Source: Comamonas suwonensis (GTDB lineage: Bacteria; Pseudomonadota; Gammaproteobacteria; Burkholderiales; Burkholderiaceae_C). Taken from it: a stretch of 64,000 nt of DNA. Under the pieces are notes generated by a model. That model saw only the letters and a list, made by a program, of their open reading frames with translations. It did not search any database and was not told the origin of the DNA. Made by a program: the position numbers and the translations under genes. Location of the stretch: positions 1 to 64,000 of the forward strand of contig NZ_JABBCQ020000009.1 in NCBI RefSeq assembly GCF_012844455.2. Reading direction: 5' to 3'. Below are positions 9,611 through 18,015 of this stretch, in pieces (within the stretch, counting starts at the first letter, position 1; each line of letters opens with the position of its first letter).

Positions 9611-9638
9611 AAAAAGCCAACCCTAGGGTTGGCTTTTT
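9611..9638. terminator. Bidirectional terminator between LysR and AraC genes
   Basis: AAAAAGCCAACC, a 4-nt centre, then GGTTGGCTTTTT. A-tract and T-tract flank both sides, which fits termination of the two convergent genes. Confidence 0.85.
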
Positions 9639-9651
9639 CATGGAGCAGGCT

Positions 9652-10668
9652 TCAGGAAAGCCTGCGGTTCAGATTCTGCTGCCGCCAGCTGCTGGGGCTT
9701 TGTTGGAAGTGCTTGCTGAACCAGCGCGTGAACGAGCTGTTCTCGGCAAACCCGGTCAGCGTGGCCGCCTCGCTGATCGACAGCTGCGAATTTTGCAGCG
9801 CCCGCAGTGCAGCCTGACTGCGCACGGCGTCCAAGGTTTCCTGAAAGCTGGTGTTATTCGTCTCAAGATGCCGCTGTAACGAGCGCGCCGTAAAGCCCAG
9901 CGCCCCAGCCACATGGGCAATGCTGTGGCGGCCATGCGGCAGCAAAGACTGCAAAGTGTTGCGCACCTGCTGCTCCAGCGACTTGGATGCGGGACGCGGC
10001 GCATGAATTTCCATCAGGCTGCGGGCATGGCTTTCCATCAGACTGTCATGATCGACGTTGAGCTGCGTCATCTCGTCATTGCTCACCACAATGCCGTCAA
10101 AGTCCGAAGCAAAAACAATCTCGCTGCCCAGCACCCGGCGGTGGCTCATGGTGCTGCTTGGCGAGCTGTGCGAGAAGTGAATACTGCTCGGGCTCCAGCT
10201 CTTACCCAGCTGGTGGCGGCACAGGCTCAACAGAGCGGTAATGCCCAGCTCTGTGGGGTGACGACCAGGGGTTTCACGCTCGGTATCCAGGTGCAGCTGA
10301 ATGATGGAGTAGCGGCCCTGTGTCACCACCTCGGTGGCCACCGTGCTGCTGATGAGGTGGTTGTAGTCCTTGAGCGTCTTGAGCATCGCAGCCAGGCTTT
10401 CCTGGTGCTGTAGCAGCAGGCTGATAGGTCCAAAGTCTGACAAGCGCCAATAAGAGCCCATGAGCAGGCCCAGCGATGCATGACCCATCTGGGCAGACGA
10501 AGTCTCCAGCAACGTGGCAAACGCGGATTCAGGAACCAGCAGGTCAGGGGTGTTCAGGCAGCTGTGATCCAGACCTACCTTGCGGAACATGCTCAGCGGG
10601 TCGATTCCCAGCTCATTCGCCACTCTGGCGTATTTGCTCAGGTTCACACTACGGATACGGGGCTTCAT
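9652..10668 (-). CDS. AraC-family regulator with arabinose-binding-type N-terminal domain
   Basis: About 338 aa from the ATG at 10668 (MKPRIRSV). The open frame extends to a TTG at 10776 and another ATG at 10752, but the family usually begins shortly before the RSV..L..Y.....LG motif. The N-terminal ligand domain (PF12625-type, with PESAF and LRLSDFGP-like segments) is followed by two HTH motifs (HVAGALGFTARSLQRHL and SEAATLTGFAENSSFTRWF). It is divergent from the TauD-like dioxygenase with about 520 bp between, so it may control that gene. Start uncertain. Confidence 0.85.
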   Translation of the reverse strand: MKPRIRSVNLSKYARVANELGIDPLSMFRKVGLDHSCLNTPDLLVPESAFATLLETSSAQMGHASLGLLMGSYWRLSDFGPISLLLQHQESLAAMLKTLKDYNHLISSTVATEVVTQGRYSIIQLHLDTERETPGRHPTELGITALLSLCRHQLGKSWSPSSIHFSHSSPSSTMSHRRVLGSEIVFASDFDGIVVSNDEMTQLNVDHDSLMESHARSLMEIHAPRPASKSLEQQVRNTLQSLLPHGRHSIAHVAGALGFTARSLQRHLETNNTSFQETLDAVRSQAALRALQNSQLSISEAATLTGFAENSSFTRWFSKHFQQSPSSWRQQNLNRRLS

Positions 10669-11189
10669 CGTGACCAACAAATCTATTGACCTGAGTCCTG
10701 CGCGCGGCTCAAGTTCATTTATGGGAGGCAGACCTTCAGAGTAGTCCTGCATTTTTTGGGACTTGATATTTATCAATGCATGGACAACAAGTCAATCAAT
10801 AGATACCACTAGAACCTTGCAAGTTTTGTCCTCAGGAAAGCAGACTTTCCCCTGAAAACCTGTCCCACTTTGAAGCTTTTGCTTACTCACTGCCAGTCCA
10901 TTGCAAACCTTGAAACCGGCACAACGCGCACCCAACCAGCCCACGCCCGCCACCTAGGGTTTTCCATTTGCTGACGCAGAGGGCAACAAGCTGACGCGAT
11001 TGGTCAAGCACTCCCAAGCCTGCTGCGCCGAAAATTTTTCCCATCTGCTGGTGTGAGTGGATAGAGCGCCAAGCCTTTCTGAAGGCCTCGTTATACAGAC
11101 TCTTGGCACCGCTTGTGATGCGCTCGGAATAAGGCTCCAAACCTTGCCCAAGCAGAGCCGCAGCTGTTTTTAGAATTGAGGAAAAGACG
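10669..11189. other. 521-bp divergent intergenic region
   Basis: Lies between the AraC-family gene and the dioxygenase gene. No convincing coding frame on either strand, no strong palindrome by eye. The distal end carries GAGGAAAAG just before the dioxygenase ATG. Confidence 0.5.
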
Positions 11190-12032
11190 ATGAAAGTCGA
11201 ACAACTAACCTGCAGCATTGGTGCTGAAGTTTCCGGCATCAGCTTGGGCGATGCCTCGCGCGACACCGGTCTGGCCGAAGAAATCCGAGCACTGCTGCTC
11301 CAGCACAAGGTGCTTTTCTTTCGCGATCAGGACATCACACGCGGTGAGCACGCAGCCTTTGCCCGCCACTTTGGCGATCTGGAAGACCACCCCGTCGCCG
11401 GCAGCGACCCAGACCACCCTGGTCTGGTTCAGATCTACCGCAGCGACAAGCGCGAGAACTACGAAAACACCTATCACACCGACGGCCAGTGGCGCGAGAC
11501 GCCCACCATGGGCTGCGTGCTGCGCTGCGTCGAAGGCCCGGCCGTCGGTGGCGACACCATCTGGGTGAATATGGCTGCGGCCTATGACAACCTGCCCGAT
11601 GACATCAAGCAGAAGATTGATGGCCTGAAGGCCAAGTCCAGCATCGAGCACGGCTTTGGTGCGGTCATGCCCGAAGAAAAGCGTCTGGAGCTCGGTCGCC
11701 TGCATCCTCCAGTCGAGCATCCGGTGGTACGCACCCACCCTGAAACCGGCGAGCAGATTCTGTATGTGTGCAGCTTCACCACCCATTTTTCCAACTACCA
11801 CACGCCCGAGAACGTGCGCTACGGCCAGGACAAGACACCCGGCGCCAGCATGCTGCTGAACTACCTGATCAGCCAGGCCGCCATTCCTGAGTATCAGGTA
11901 CGCTTCCGCTGGAAACCCGGCAGCGTTGCCATGTGGGACAACCGCTGCACCCAGCACTACGCGGTGCAGGACTACTGGCCCGCCCCCCGCAAGATGGAGC
12001 GCGCCGCCATCATTGGCGACAAGCCGTTCTAA
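11190..12032 (+). CDS. TauD/TfdA-family Fe(II)/2-oxoglutarate-dependent dioxygenase
   Basis: Cytoplasmic non-heme iron oxygenase that couples 2-oxoglutarate decarboxylation to substrate hydroxylation. At 280 aa it matches TauD length. The iron triad is visible as His96-X-Asp98 (YHTDGQW) and distal His256 (TQHYA), with Arg267 or Arg271 to bind 2-oxoglutarate. The C terminus IGDKPF is as in TauD. Strong RBS GAGGAAAAG. The substrate need not be taurine, because a separate taurine dehydrogenase route appears at 49926-64000; sulfonates, aryloxy acids and other carboxylates are all possible. Monocistronic, divergent from the AraC regulator. Confidence 0.85.
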   Translation: MKVEQLTCSIGAEVSGISLGDASRDTGLAEEIRALLLQHKVLFFRDQDITRGEHAAFARHFGDLEDHPVAGSDPDHPGLVQIYRSDKRENYENTYHTDGQWRETPTMGCVLRCVEGPAVGGDTIWVNMAAAYDNLPDDIKQKIDGLKAKSSIEHGFGAVMPEEKRLELGRLHPPVEHPVVRTHPETGEQILYVCSFTTHFSNYHTPENVRYGQDKTPGASMLLNYLISQAAIPEYQVRFRWKPGSVAMWDNRCTQHYAVQDYWPAPRKMERAAIIGDKPF

Positions 12033-12148
12033 GAATGAAATACTGCTGGGGCTCCGTGATGGACTCCTCTGCTGTGGCTCCAGCATCACTTGATGAATCA
12101 CTAGAACCATAGCTGCTAGCGTATGCATCGTCTACGTATCAGCATATA

Positions 12149-12189
12149 AATAGCTGTAAGTGCTTTATGAATAAGCGCTTGCAGCTATT
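12149..12189. repeat. Intergenic hairpin element, copy R2 (possible terminator)
   Basis: 17-bp arms AATAGCTGTAAGTGCTT and AAGCGCTTGCAGCTATT pair at 15 of 17 positions around a 7-nt loop, about 115 bp after the dioxygenase stop. A related half arm (ATAGCTGCTAGCG) sits upstream near 12112. Member of the dispersed family described at 6251. Confidence 0.55.
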
Positions 12190-12228
12190 GTTATTTGTGC
12201 TACAGAAATCTACTGGATACGCCGTGGA

Positions 12229-12520
12229 TTAAAGACTGGGTCTCGCTCTTCGTGTTTTTCGCATCAGGACGAGCATCCCGGCAAAGCTCAAAACAAAATA
12301 GGTGAAGTACGCGAATACGGCTGAAGCTGCGACAGTCCATTCGCACTTTGCCGCAATGACCAATGGGAGCACCAGCAGCGCACCGATGGTCAGCGGCTTG
12401 CCTGCCACTGGTGCCATGCCTGCCCAGGAGGTGGAAATAGCAACAAACGTCAAAAGCATTGCCACGCATGGCTGCCATGCCAAGCATGATCCAGAGTGGA
12501 GCGGTCATTGCATTGCGGTT
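12229..12520 (-). pseudogene. Possible frameshifted small membrane protein
   Basis: One frame (12229-12483) encodes about 84 aa with three hydrophobic stretches (MLLTFVAIS, GALLVLPLVIAA, FAYFTYFVLSFAGMLVLM) and a basic tail. It begins only at a TTG. Just upstream an adjacent frame reads MTAPLWIMLGMAAM, also membrane-like, which suggests that one frame change broke a protein of about 100 aa. I do not recognise the family. The rest of the 766-bp gap 12033-12798 shows only a repeat hairpin and a terminator. Confidence 0.25.
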
Positions 12521-12706
12521 GCTGATGAAGTTGTATCGTGACCTTGGAAGCATGCAAACACAACCGCCGAGGCTGCACCTTTGCAAAGCCCGTTGACGGG
12601 TCTCAATGCAGTGCCCGCCAGGAGCCAGTACATGAGTCACTGGAGAACTCGCAGAAAAGAGCCCCCATGACTAAGCTCAGCCACTGACATGCTTGCAAGC
12701 CCCAAG

Positions 12707-12735
12707 AAAAAAGGTCTCCTAGGGAGACCTTTTTA
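12707..12735. terminator. Bidirectional terminator after the BKACE gene
   Basis: AAAAAAGGTCTCC and GGGAGACCTTTTT form an A-tract/T-tract flanked hairpin with a short loop, 64 bp past the stop of the minus-strand BKACE gene. Confidence 0.85.
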
Positions 12736-12798
12736 TTGCTCATGTCAGTTCAGCAGACGCCGTGCGCAATACACCGCTGCATTGCGCACGGCTGGTCA

Positions 12799-13857
12799 TC
12801 AGGCAGTCTTGCGCAGGAAACCTTGGTTGCAACCGTTGCGATTGGGCGCAAAGCCATTGGCGGCCAGGCTTTCTTCCACCGTGTCGTAGAACACGCCGAT
12901 CTTGCTGATCTCGCGGGCCTCCTTGGCCGTGGCAATCGGGCGACCAAATTCGCGCGAGATACGCACCAGCTGCTCGATTTGCGAGACGGTGCTGGCCTTT
13001 TCAGTGCGACTCTGGTTCCACAGGCAGTCTTCCGTGCCGCAGCGCACGTGCAGACCCGCGGCAATGCCCCACATGTTAACGGGCAGCACGTTGCGCACAT
13101 TGCTTTCCACTGTCAGAACCGCACCATCAGGTACGGAGCGCACAAAGTTGGCCAGGCTGTACAGGCTAGGCGTGTCCATGCCACCGGCAATGGCCACCCA
13201 GTTCATGACCAGCGGGCCCATGTAGAAGCCTCGGCGCATCAGGCGCTCCACCGATTCAAAGCTGTTCAGGTTGTAGCACTGGAAGGCGCTCTGAATACCG
13301 GCCTTGGTCAGGCGGCGCACATGCTCCTCCACCCAGCCTGGCTGGGCTGGCACGGTCATCTCTTTGTAGGCATTGAACAGCGCGGGATTCTGGCGCGAGG
13401 TACCGGCGAAGTCAGCGTCTTCTGCCTGATCGGTCACGTTCATCTGCGAAGTGTTGACCGTCACGGTCACCTGATCGGGCACAGGGTCCAGATCGGCCAG
13501 CATGTGGCGGGTGTCGTCGCTCAGCCATTTCGCGGCCTGGCCTTCGTCTTCGGGGGCAAAGCTGATGGAGCCACCCACTTGAATAATCATCTCGGGTACA
13601 GCCTTGCGCACGCCGGCCACCAGTTCGTTGAACTTGGACAGGCGCTTGCTGCCCTTGCCATCCAGCTCACGCACATGCAGGTGCAGCACGGTGGCACCAG
13701 CGTTGTAGCAGTCCACGGCCTTCTGGATTTGCGCTTCCATGGTGACGGGAATGTCTTCAGGAAAGTCCGAAGGCAACCAGCCCGGCGCGTAAGGGGCGGC
13801 GGTGATGATCAGGGGTTGCTGGTTTTCGGGGAACAGGTGGCCGTCGAGAAAGTTCAT
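12799..13857 (-). CDS. BKACE-family (DUF849) beta-keto acid cleavage enzyme
   Basis: Zinc-dependent condensation of a beta-keto acid with acetyl-CoA, giving acetoacetate and a new acyl-CoA (the Kce reaction of lysine fermentation is the prototype). The 352-aa protein has the TIM-barrel signature: ITAAP near 18-22, zinc-binding His59-X-His61 in LHLHVRE, IQVGGS and NWVAIAGGMD. It stands alone; the nearest gene upstream is 300 bp away. Family members use very different keto acids (carnitine, glycine betaine and amino-acid derived), so the substrate is unassigned. Confidence 0.88.
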   Translation of the reverse strand: MNFLDGHLFPENQQPLIITAAPYAPGWLPSDFPEDIPVTMEAQIQKAVDCYNAGATVLHLHVRELDGKGSKRLSKFNELVAGVRKAVPEMIIQVGGSISFAPEDEGQAAKWLSDDTRHMLADLDPVPDQVTVTVNTSQMNVTDQAEDADFAGTSRQNPALFNAYKEMTVPAQPGWVEEHVRRLTKAGIQSAFQCYNLNSFESVERLMRRGFYMGPLVMNWVAIAGGMDTPSLYSLANFVRSVPDGAVLTVESNVRNVLPVNMWGIAAGLHVRCGTEDCLWNQSRTEKASTVSQIEQLVRISREFGRPIATAKEAREISKIGVFYDTVEESLAANGFAPNRNGCNQGFLRKTA

Positions 13858-14161
13858 TGCTAGTCTCCAATTTGAATGCGGACTTCGACGGACAGCAAAA
13901 CCTGAGCATGCCTCTCATCTGCAATGTCACCAGACATTCATACAGACATGAACTGCACCAGCCAGCAGGCACCGGATCGTCGAAATTGAAAGCAAATTCA
14001 ATGTAGATCAGCTGTGCTGAGACCATTTACCCTATTGCGTTCTGAGCTTGGCAAAGTGCGCCAAGCTGGTGTACAGCCTTGCCGCAGCCCACGACTTCGG
14101 TGCACAAGAAAATAGCTGCCGAGTGTTTCTCGACAGCCCAATACACCGCCTGCAGGCGAAA
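13858..14161. other. 304-bp intergenic region with a hairpin
   Basis: No gene seen. Contains a perfect 8-bp inverted repeat AGCTTGGC / GCCAAGCT at 14045-14067 with a 7-nt loop and no T tract. Confidence 0.45.
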
Positions 14162-14641
14162 TCACCCACGCCATGCGGCTTCGATTGCGGCGATATCGAT
14201 TTTGCGCATGCCCATCATGGCGTCAAAAGCGCGCTTGGCCGCTGCGCGATCAGGATCACTTATGGCTGTAGTCAGCACACGCGGCGTGATTTGCCACGAC
14301 AGCCCCCACTTGTCTTTGCACCAACCACATTGGCTTTCCTGCCCGCCGTTGCCAACAATTGCGTTCCAAAGCCGATCCGTTTCTTGTTGACTGTCCGTCG
14401 CCACCTGAAATGAGAATGCCTCGCTGTGCTTGAAAGCAGGCCCTCCGTTCAGACCCAGGCACGGAATTCCCATTACGCTGAATTCGACGGTCAATACATT
14501 GCCTTGCTTGCCTGCAGGATAGTCACCCGGTGCCTGGCTGACAGCTCCCACTGAACTATCAGGAAAAGTCTGGGCGTAGAACTTTGCGGCTTCCAGAGCC
14601 TCGCTTTCATACCAGAGGCAAATCACATTTTTGCTGACCAT
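14162..14641 (-). CDS. VOC-superfamily protein (PhnB/3-demethylubiquinone methyltransferase-like)
   Basis: 159 aa from ATG 14641; AGGAGC lies just upstream, so the 19 extra residues in the open frame are excluded. Sequence features match the PhnB-like glyoxalase fold: opening NVICLWYESEALEAAKFYAQTFP, GIPCLGLNGGPAFKHSEAFSFQV and C-terminal QCGWCKDKWGLSWQITP, then a tail where these proteins mention pooled AMMGMRKIDI. Such proteins are often annotated as 3-demethylubiquinone-9 3-methyltransferase, but no methyltransferase motif is present. Biological role unknown. Confidence 0.82.
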   Translation of the reverse strand: MVSKNVICLWYESEALEAAKFYAQTFPDSSVGAVSQAPGDYPAGKQGNVLTVEFSVMGIPCLGLNGGPAFKHSEAFSFQVATDSQQETDRLWNAIVGNGGQESQCGWCKDKWGLSWQITPRVLTTAISDPDRAAAKRAFDAMMGMRKIDIAAIEAAWRG

Positions 14642-15068
14642 AAGGAGCGCTCCTGAACAAAGGCAGAGACATCTCTGCGGGTGGTGAAAGCTTCTCAAAC
14701 AAGCCGTGGGTATTTTCGACTCACAGCGTTATTAAATTGGACTCGCATTCGCCTGCGAACTCAATACCAAGAGCTATCTGCGCGGGCATCAGCCACCAAT
14801 ATCCGCTTTGCGCACCGTAACGGTTCCAGCAACAGGCTTATATATCCATCACAGCCGCCCTGTTGCGCCGCAAAAGCCCTGATGGTCAGGCTTTCACGCT
14901 CAGCAAGAGCATTTGCTCACTACCAGACCAACACGCATCTGGCTCGCACACACCAGATCAGCCGACTCTGCTTTAGATCAAGTCAACCCGGTCTATTTTT
15001 GTATAGTCATATAATTGACTACACATATATAAGACCCAAATTCTTGAAACCTACGATCAGCTGACGTC
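14642..15068. other. 427-bp divergent intergenic region
   Basis: Separates the VOC gene from the molybdenum hydroxylase operon. It becomes AT-rich near 14985-15050 and there holds the palindromic operator described separately. No coding frame is convincing. Confidence 0.5.
15004..15021 (+). promoter_or_regulatory. Palindrome enclosing a -10-like TATAAT upstream of the Mo-hydroxylase operon
   Basis: Perfect inverted repeat TAGTCA / TGACTA whose 6-nt centre is TATAAT, the sigma70 -10 consensus, about 48 bp before the first start codon. Two further flanking positions also pair. An operator overlaid on a promoter is the natural reading; the -35 region is weak. Confidence 0.5.
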
Positions 15069-15686
15069 ATGAAATTCACACTAAACGGCCAGGAAGTGGA
15101 TGCGCAAAGCGCCACTGCCGACACTCCTCTTCTGTATGTACTGCGCAATGACATGCAGCTCAACGGTCCTAAATTCGGTTGCGGCCTGGGCGAATGCGGT
15201 GCCTGCGCCGTGCTGATCGATGGCAAGGTGGCGCGCTCATGCTCGGTACCGTTGAATGCAGTCGCCGGCAAGAAGGTCACAACGCTTGAAGGCCTGTCGC
15301 CGGATGCCAGCAAGGCCGCCAGCACCAAGGCGCTGCAAGACCGCGCGGTGCTCGATGTCAGCGCTGCAAAAAACGATGCGCCCGCCGCATCGCGCACCTA
15401 CACCCTGCATGTGGTGCAGCAAGCGTTCGTCGACGCTCAAGCTGCACAGTGCGGCTACTGCACCAACGGCATGGTCATGGCACTGGTCGCCCTGTTCAAC
15501 CAGCAGCCCAAGGCCACGGACGATGAGATCAAGCACGCCTTGTCTGGTCATCTGTGCCGCTGCGGCACCCATGTGGAAATCATGCAAGCCGCCGCACGTG
15601 CCCGCGAATTGATTGCTCAAGGCCATAGCCCTGCCATTCCAACTGCGGCCGCCGCAGGCGCATCCACACAAGCAAAGGCTGCCTGA
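15069..15686 (+). CDS. (2Fe-2S) small subunit of a molybdenum hydroxylase (IorA-like)
   Basis: Electron-transfer subunit of a xanthine-oxidase-family hydroxylase. The 205-aa protein has a plant-type ferredoxin cluster (Cys38, Cys43, Cys46, Cys58 in GCGLGECGACAVL...C) and a C-terminal helical cluster domain (Cys128, Cys131, Cys163, Cys165 in CGYC and CRCG). It is longer than the usual 150-160 aa because of a linker near residues 80-110 and an Ala-rich tail. Two bases separate it from the Mo subunit, so the two are translationally coupled. Similar to isoquinoline 1-oxidoreductase alpha; the actual substrate is unknown. Confidence 0.92.
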   Translation: MKFTLNGQEVDAQSATADTPLLYVLRNDMQLNGPKFGCGLGECGACAVLIDGKVARSCSVPLNAVAGKKVTTLEGLSPDASKAASTKALQDRAVLDVSAAKNDAPAASRTYTLHVVQQAFVDAQAAQCGYCTNGMVMALVALFNQQPKATDDEIKHALSGHLCRCGTHVEIMQAAARARELIAQGHSPAIPTAAAAGASTQAKAA

Positions 15687-15688
15687 TT

Positions 15689-17992
15689 ATGAAATTTTTC
15701 ACCAAAGACAATCAAGCCCAGCTGACCCGTCGCCAGCTGCTCAAGGCCGGCGGCATGCTGATGGTCGGCTCCGTCGCCGGCGGCCATCTGCTCATGGCCC
15801 AGACTGCCCCCGAAGCAGCCACCAAGGGCCCTTTTGCGATTCCTTCGGCCAAGATGGTGGACAGTTTCATCGCCATTGGTGCTGACGGCTCAGTCACCGC
15901 CTACAACGGTCACGTAGATCTGGGCACCGGCATCCGCACCGCGCTGGGCCAGTTGGTGGCTGACGAGCTGTATGTGGACTTTGCCGCCGTGACCATGGTG
16001 CTTGGCCACACCGCCCGCACCCCCGACCTTGGCCCCACCATTGCCAGCAACACCATTCAGGTGTCGTCCCTGCCCATGCGCCACGCCGCAGCCCAGGTGC
16101 GCCAGCTTCTGATCAAGCTTGCCAGCGAAAAGTCCGGCGTTCCTGCTGATCGCATCACCACGCAAAAGGGCGCTGTCATTGCAGGCGGCAAGCGCTTTGG
16201 CTATGGCGAGCTGGTGCAAGGTCTGGACCTGCAGATCGAAGTGGACGAGAAGATCGAGCTGCGCAAATCGGGCTTTGAGTACATCGGCAAGAGTGTTCAG
16301 CGCGTGGACATTCCCAATAAGGTGCTGGGAGCCCTCACCTATATCCATGATCTGCGCGTGCCCGGCATGCTGCATGGTCGTGTGATTCGCCCGCCCTATA
16401 CCGGTGCTGACGCCACGGCCCCCCTGGGCTCCAGTCTGGTCTCGGTCGATGAAAAATCCATCGCCCACCTGCCCGGCATCGTCAAGGTCGTGGTCAAGGG
16501 TGACTTCGTCGGCGTGGTCGCCGAGCGCGAGGAACAAGCCATTGCGGCCATGCGCCAGCTCAAGGTCACCTGGAAGGAATGGGCAGGTCTGCCTGACCTG
16601 TCCCTGAACGGCCTGCACCAAACCCTGGTCGATCACACCAAGACCGATCGTGTGCTGCAAGAAGATGAAGGCGCTTTGCAAGCGGTAGAGCAAGCCAAGA
16701 TTCAGCTGACACGCGACTATGTCTGGCCCTATCACGCCCATGGCTCCATCGGCCCATCCTGCGCAATTGCTGAAGTCGGCGATGCCCAGATTCAGGTCTG
16801 GACTGGCTCCCAAAACCCTCACGACGTGTGCAAGGACATCTCCAAGCTCATGGACGTGAATGCCGACAACGTCAACGTGACCCGCCTGGAGGCCTCCGGC
16901 TGCTATGGCCGCAATTGCGCCGATGACGTCTGCTCTGATGCCGTCCTGATGTCTGCTGCTGTTGGGGGCAAGCCCGTGCGCGTGCAATTGATGCGCGAGC
17001 AGGAGTCTGGCTGGGAACCCAAGGGCACCGGCCAGCTGATTCGCGTGCGCGGCGGCATGGACGAGCAACACAATGTGACTGCCTACGAGCTGCGTACCTG
17101 CTACCCCTCCAACAATGCCTCCGCACTGGCTCTGATCCTCACTGGCAAGGTCTCGGCCAAGATCGATGCGCAGCAAATGGGTGACCGCACGGCGATTCCG
17201 CAATACGAATACCCCAAGATGCGCATGATTTCTCAGGATGCCGTGCCCATCGTGCGCGCCTCCTGGATGCGTGGCGTTTCGGCCTTGCCCAATGTTTTTG
17301 CGCATGAATCCTGGATTGATGAATGCGCCTATCTGGCCAAGGCCGACCCTATCGAGTACCGCTTGCGCTACCTCAAGGACCCACGCGCCGTGGCCCTGAT
17401 TGCTGAAGCCAAGAAACAATGCAACTGGCAGGACGGCCCTGCCCATCGCAACCCCGCTCCTGCAGACCAACGCCTGGTCAAGGGTCGCGGTTTTGCCTAT
17501 GCGCGCTACATCCATAGCAAGTTCCCCGGCTACGGTGCAGCCTGGGCGACCTGGGCCGTCGATGTAACCGTGGACCGCGAAACCGGTGAAATCAAGGTGG
17601 ACAAGGTCTTTGTCGCACAAGACACCGGTGCCATGGTCAACCCCGCAGGCGTGCGCCACCAGGTGCATGGCAACGTGGTGCAGTCCACCAGCCGCGTGCT
17701 CAAAGAATTTGTCACTTTCGACAAGAGCGGTGTGACCTCGCTGGAATGGGGTGGCTACCCCATCCTGCGCTTTGACGAGCTGCCAGAGATTGACTCTTTG
17801 CTGGTCGAGCGCCCCAACGAAGCCCCCATGGGCGCTGGCGAATCGGCCTCCGTGCCCAGCGCTGCTGCCGTTGCCAATGCCTTCTTTGACGCCACTGGCG
17901 TGCGCCTGTTTGAAGTGCCCTTCACGCCCAGCCGCGTGCTGGCCGCACTCAAGGCAGCCAAGGCAGATACCGGTACCGCTGCGTCCAAGTGA
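15689..17992 (+). CDS. Molybdopterin-binding large subunit of a xanthine-dehydrogenase-family hydroxylase (IorB-like)
   Basis: Catalytic subunit that hydroxylates an aldehyde or N-heterocycle. The 767-aa protein begins with a twin-arginine signal (TRRQLLKAGGMLMVG), so the assembled enzyme is probably exported folded with its small subunit. The C-terminal GAGESASVPS carries the catalytic Glu of the family, and repeated Mo-cofactor segments are present. It is followed by a triheme cytochrome c gene (stop and next start 24 bp apart), suggesting that electrons go to cytochrome c rather than NAD or oxygen, as in periplasmic aldehyde or isoquinoline oxidoreductases. Substrate not determined. Confidence 0.9.
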   Translation: MKFFTKDNQAQLTRRQLLKAGGMLMVGSVAGGHLLMAQTAPEAATKGPFAIPSAKMVDSFIAIGADGSVTAYNGHVDLGTGIRTALGQLVADELYVDFAAVTMVLGHTARTPDLGPTIASNTIQVSSLPMRHAAAQVRQLLIKLASEKSGVPADRITTQKGAVIAGGKRFGYGELVQGLDLQIEVDEKIELRKSGFEYIGKSVQRVDIPNKVLGALTYIHDLRVPGMLHGRVIRPPYTGADATAPLGSSLVSVDEKSIAHLPGIVKVVVKGDFVGVVAEREEQAIAAMRQLKVTWKEWAGLPDLSLNGLHQTLVDHTKTDRVLQEDEGALQAVEQAKIQLTRDYVWPYHAHGSIGPSCAIAEVGDAQIQVWTGSQNPHDVCKDISKLMDVNADNVNVTRLEASGCYGRNCADDVCSDAVLMSAAVGGKPVRVQLMREQESGWEPKGTGQLIRVRGGMDEQHNVTAYELRTCYPSNNASALALILTGKVSAKIDAQQMGDRTAIPQYEYPKMRMISQDAVPIVRASWMRGVSALPNVFAHESWIDECAYLAKADPIEYRLRYLKDPRAVALIAEAKKQCNWQDGPAHRNPAPADQRLVKGRGFAYARYIHSKFPGYGAAWATWAVDVTVDRETGEIKVDKVFVAQDTGAMVNPAGVRHQVHGNVVQSTSRVLKEFVTFDKSGVTSLEWGGYPILRFDELPEIDSLLVERPNEAPMGAGESASVPSAAAVANAFFDATGVRLFEVPFTPSRVLAALKAAKADTGTAASK

Positions 17993-18015
17993 CCCCACAG
18001 ATAAAGAGCACACAC

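Noticed and set aside
10883-11308. 141-codon minus-strand frame overlapping the dioxygenase start
   Set aside because: It overlaps a strong ribosome site and the coding start on the other strand, and its protein has no recognisable fold. Treated as chance.
11190-12032. Naming this dioxygenase tauD
   Set aside because: A complete taurine dehydrogenase/Xsc set is elsewhere in the window and no tau genes are adjacent, so the substrate is left open.
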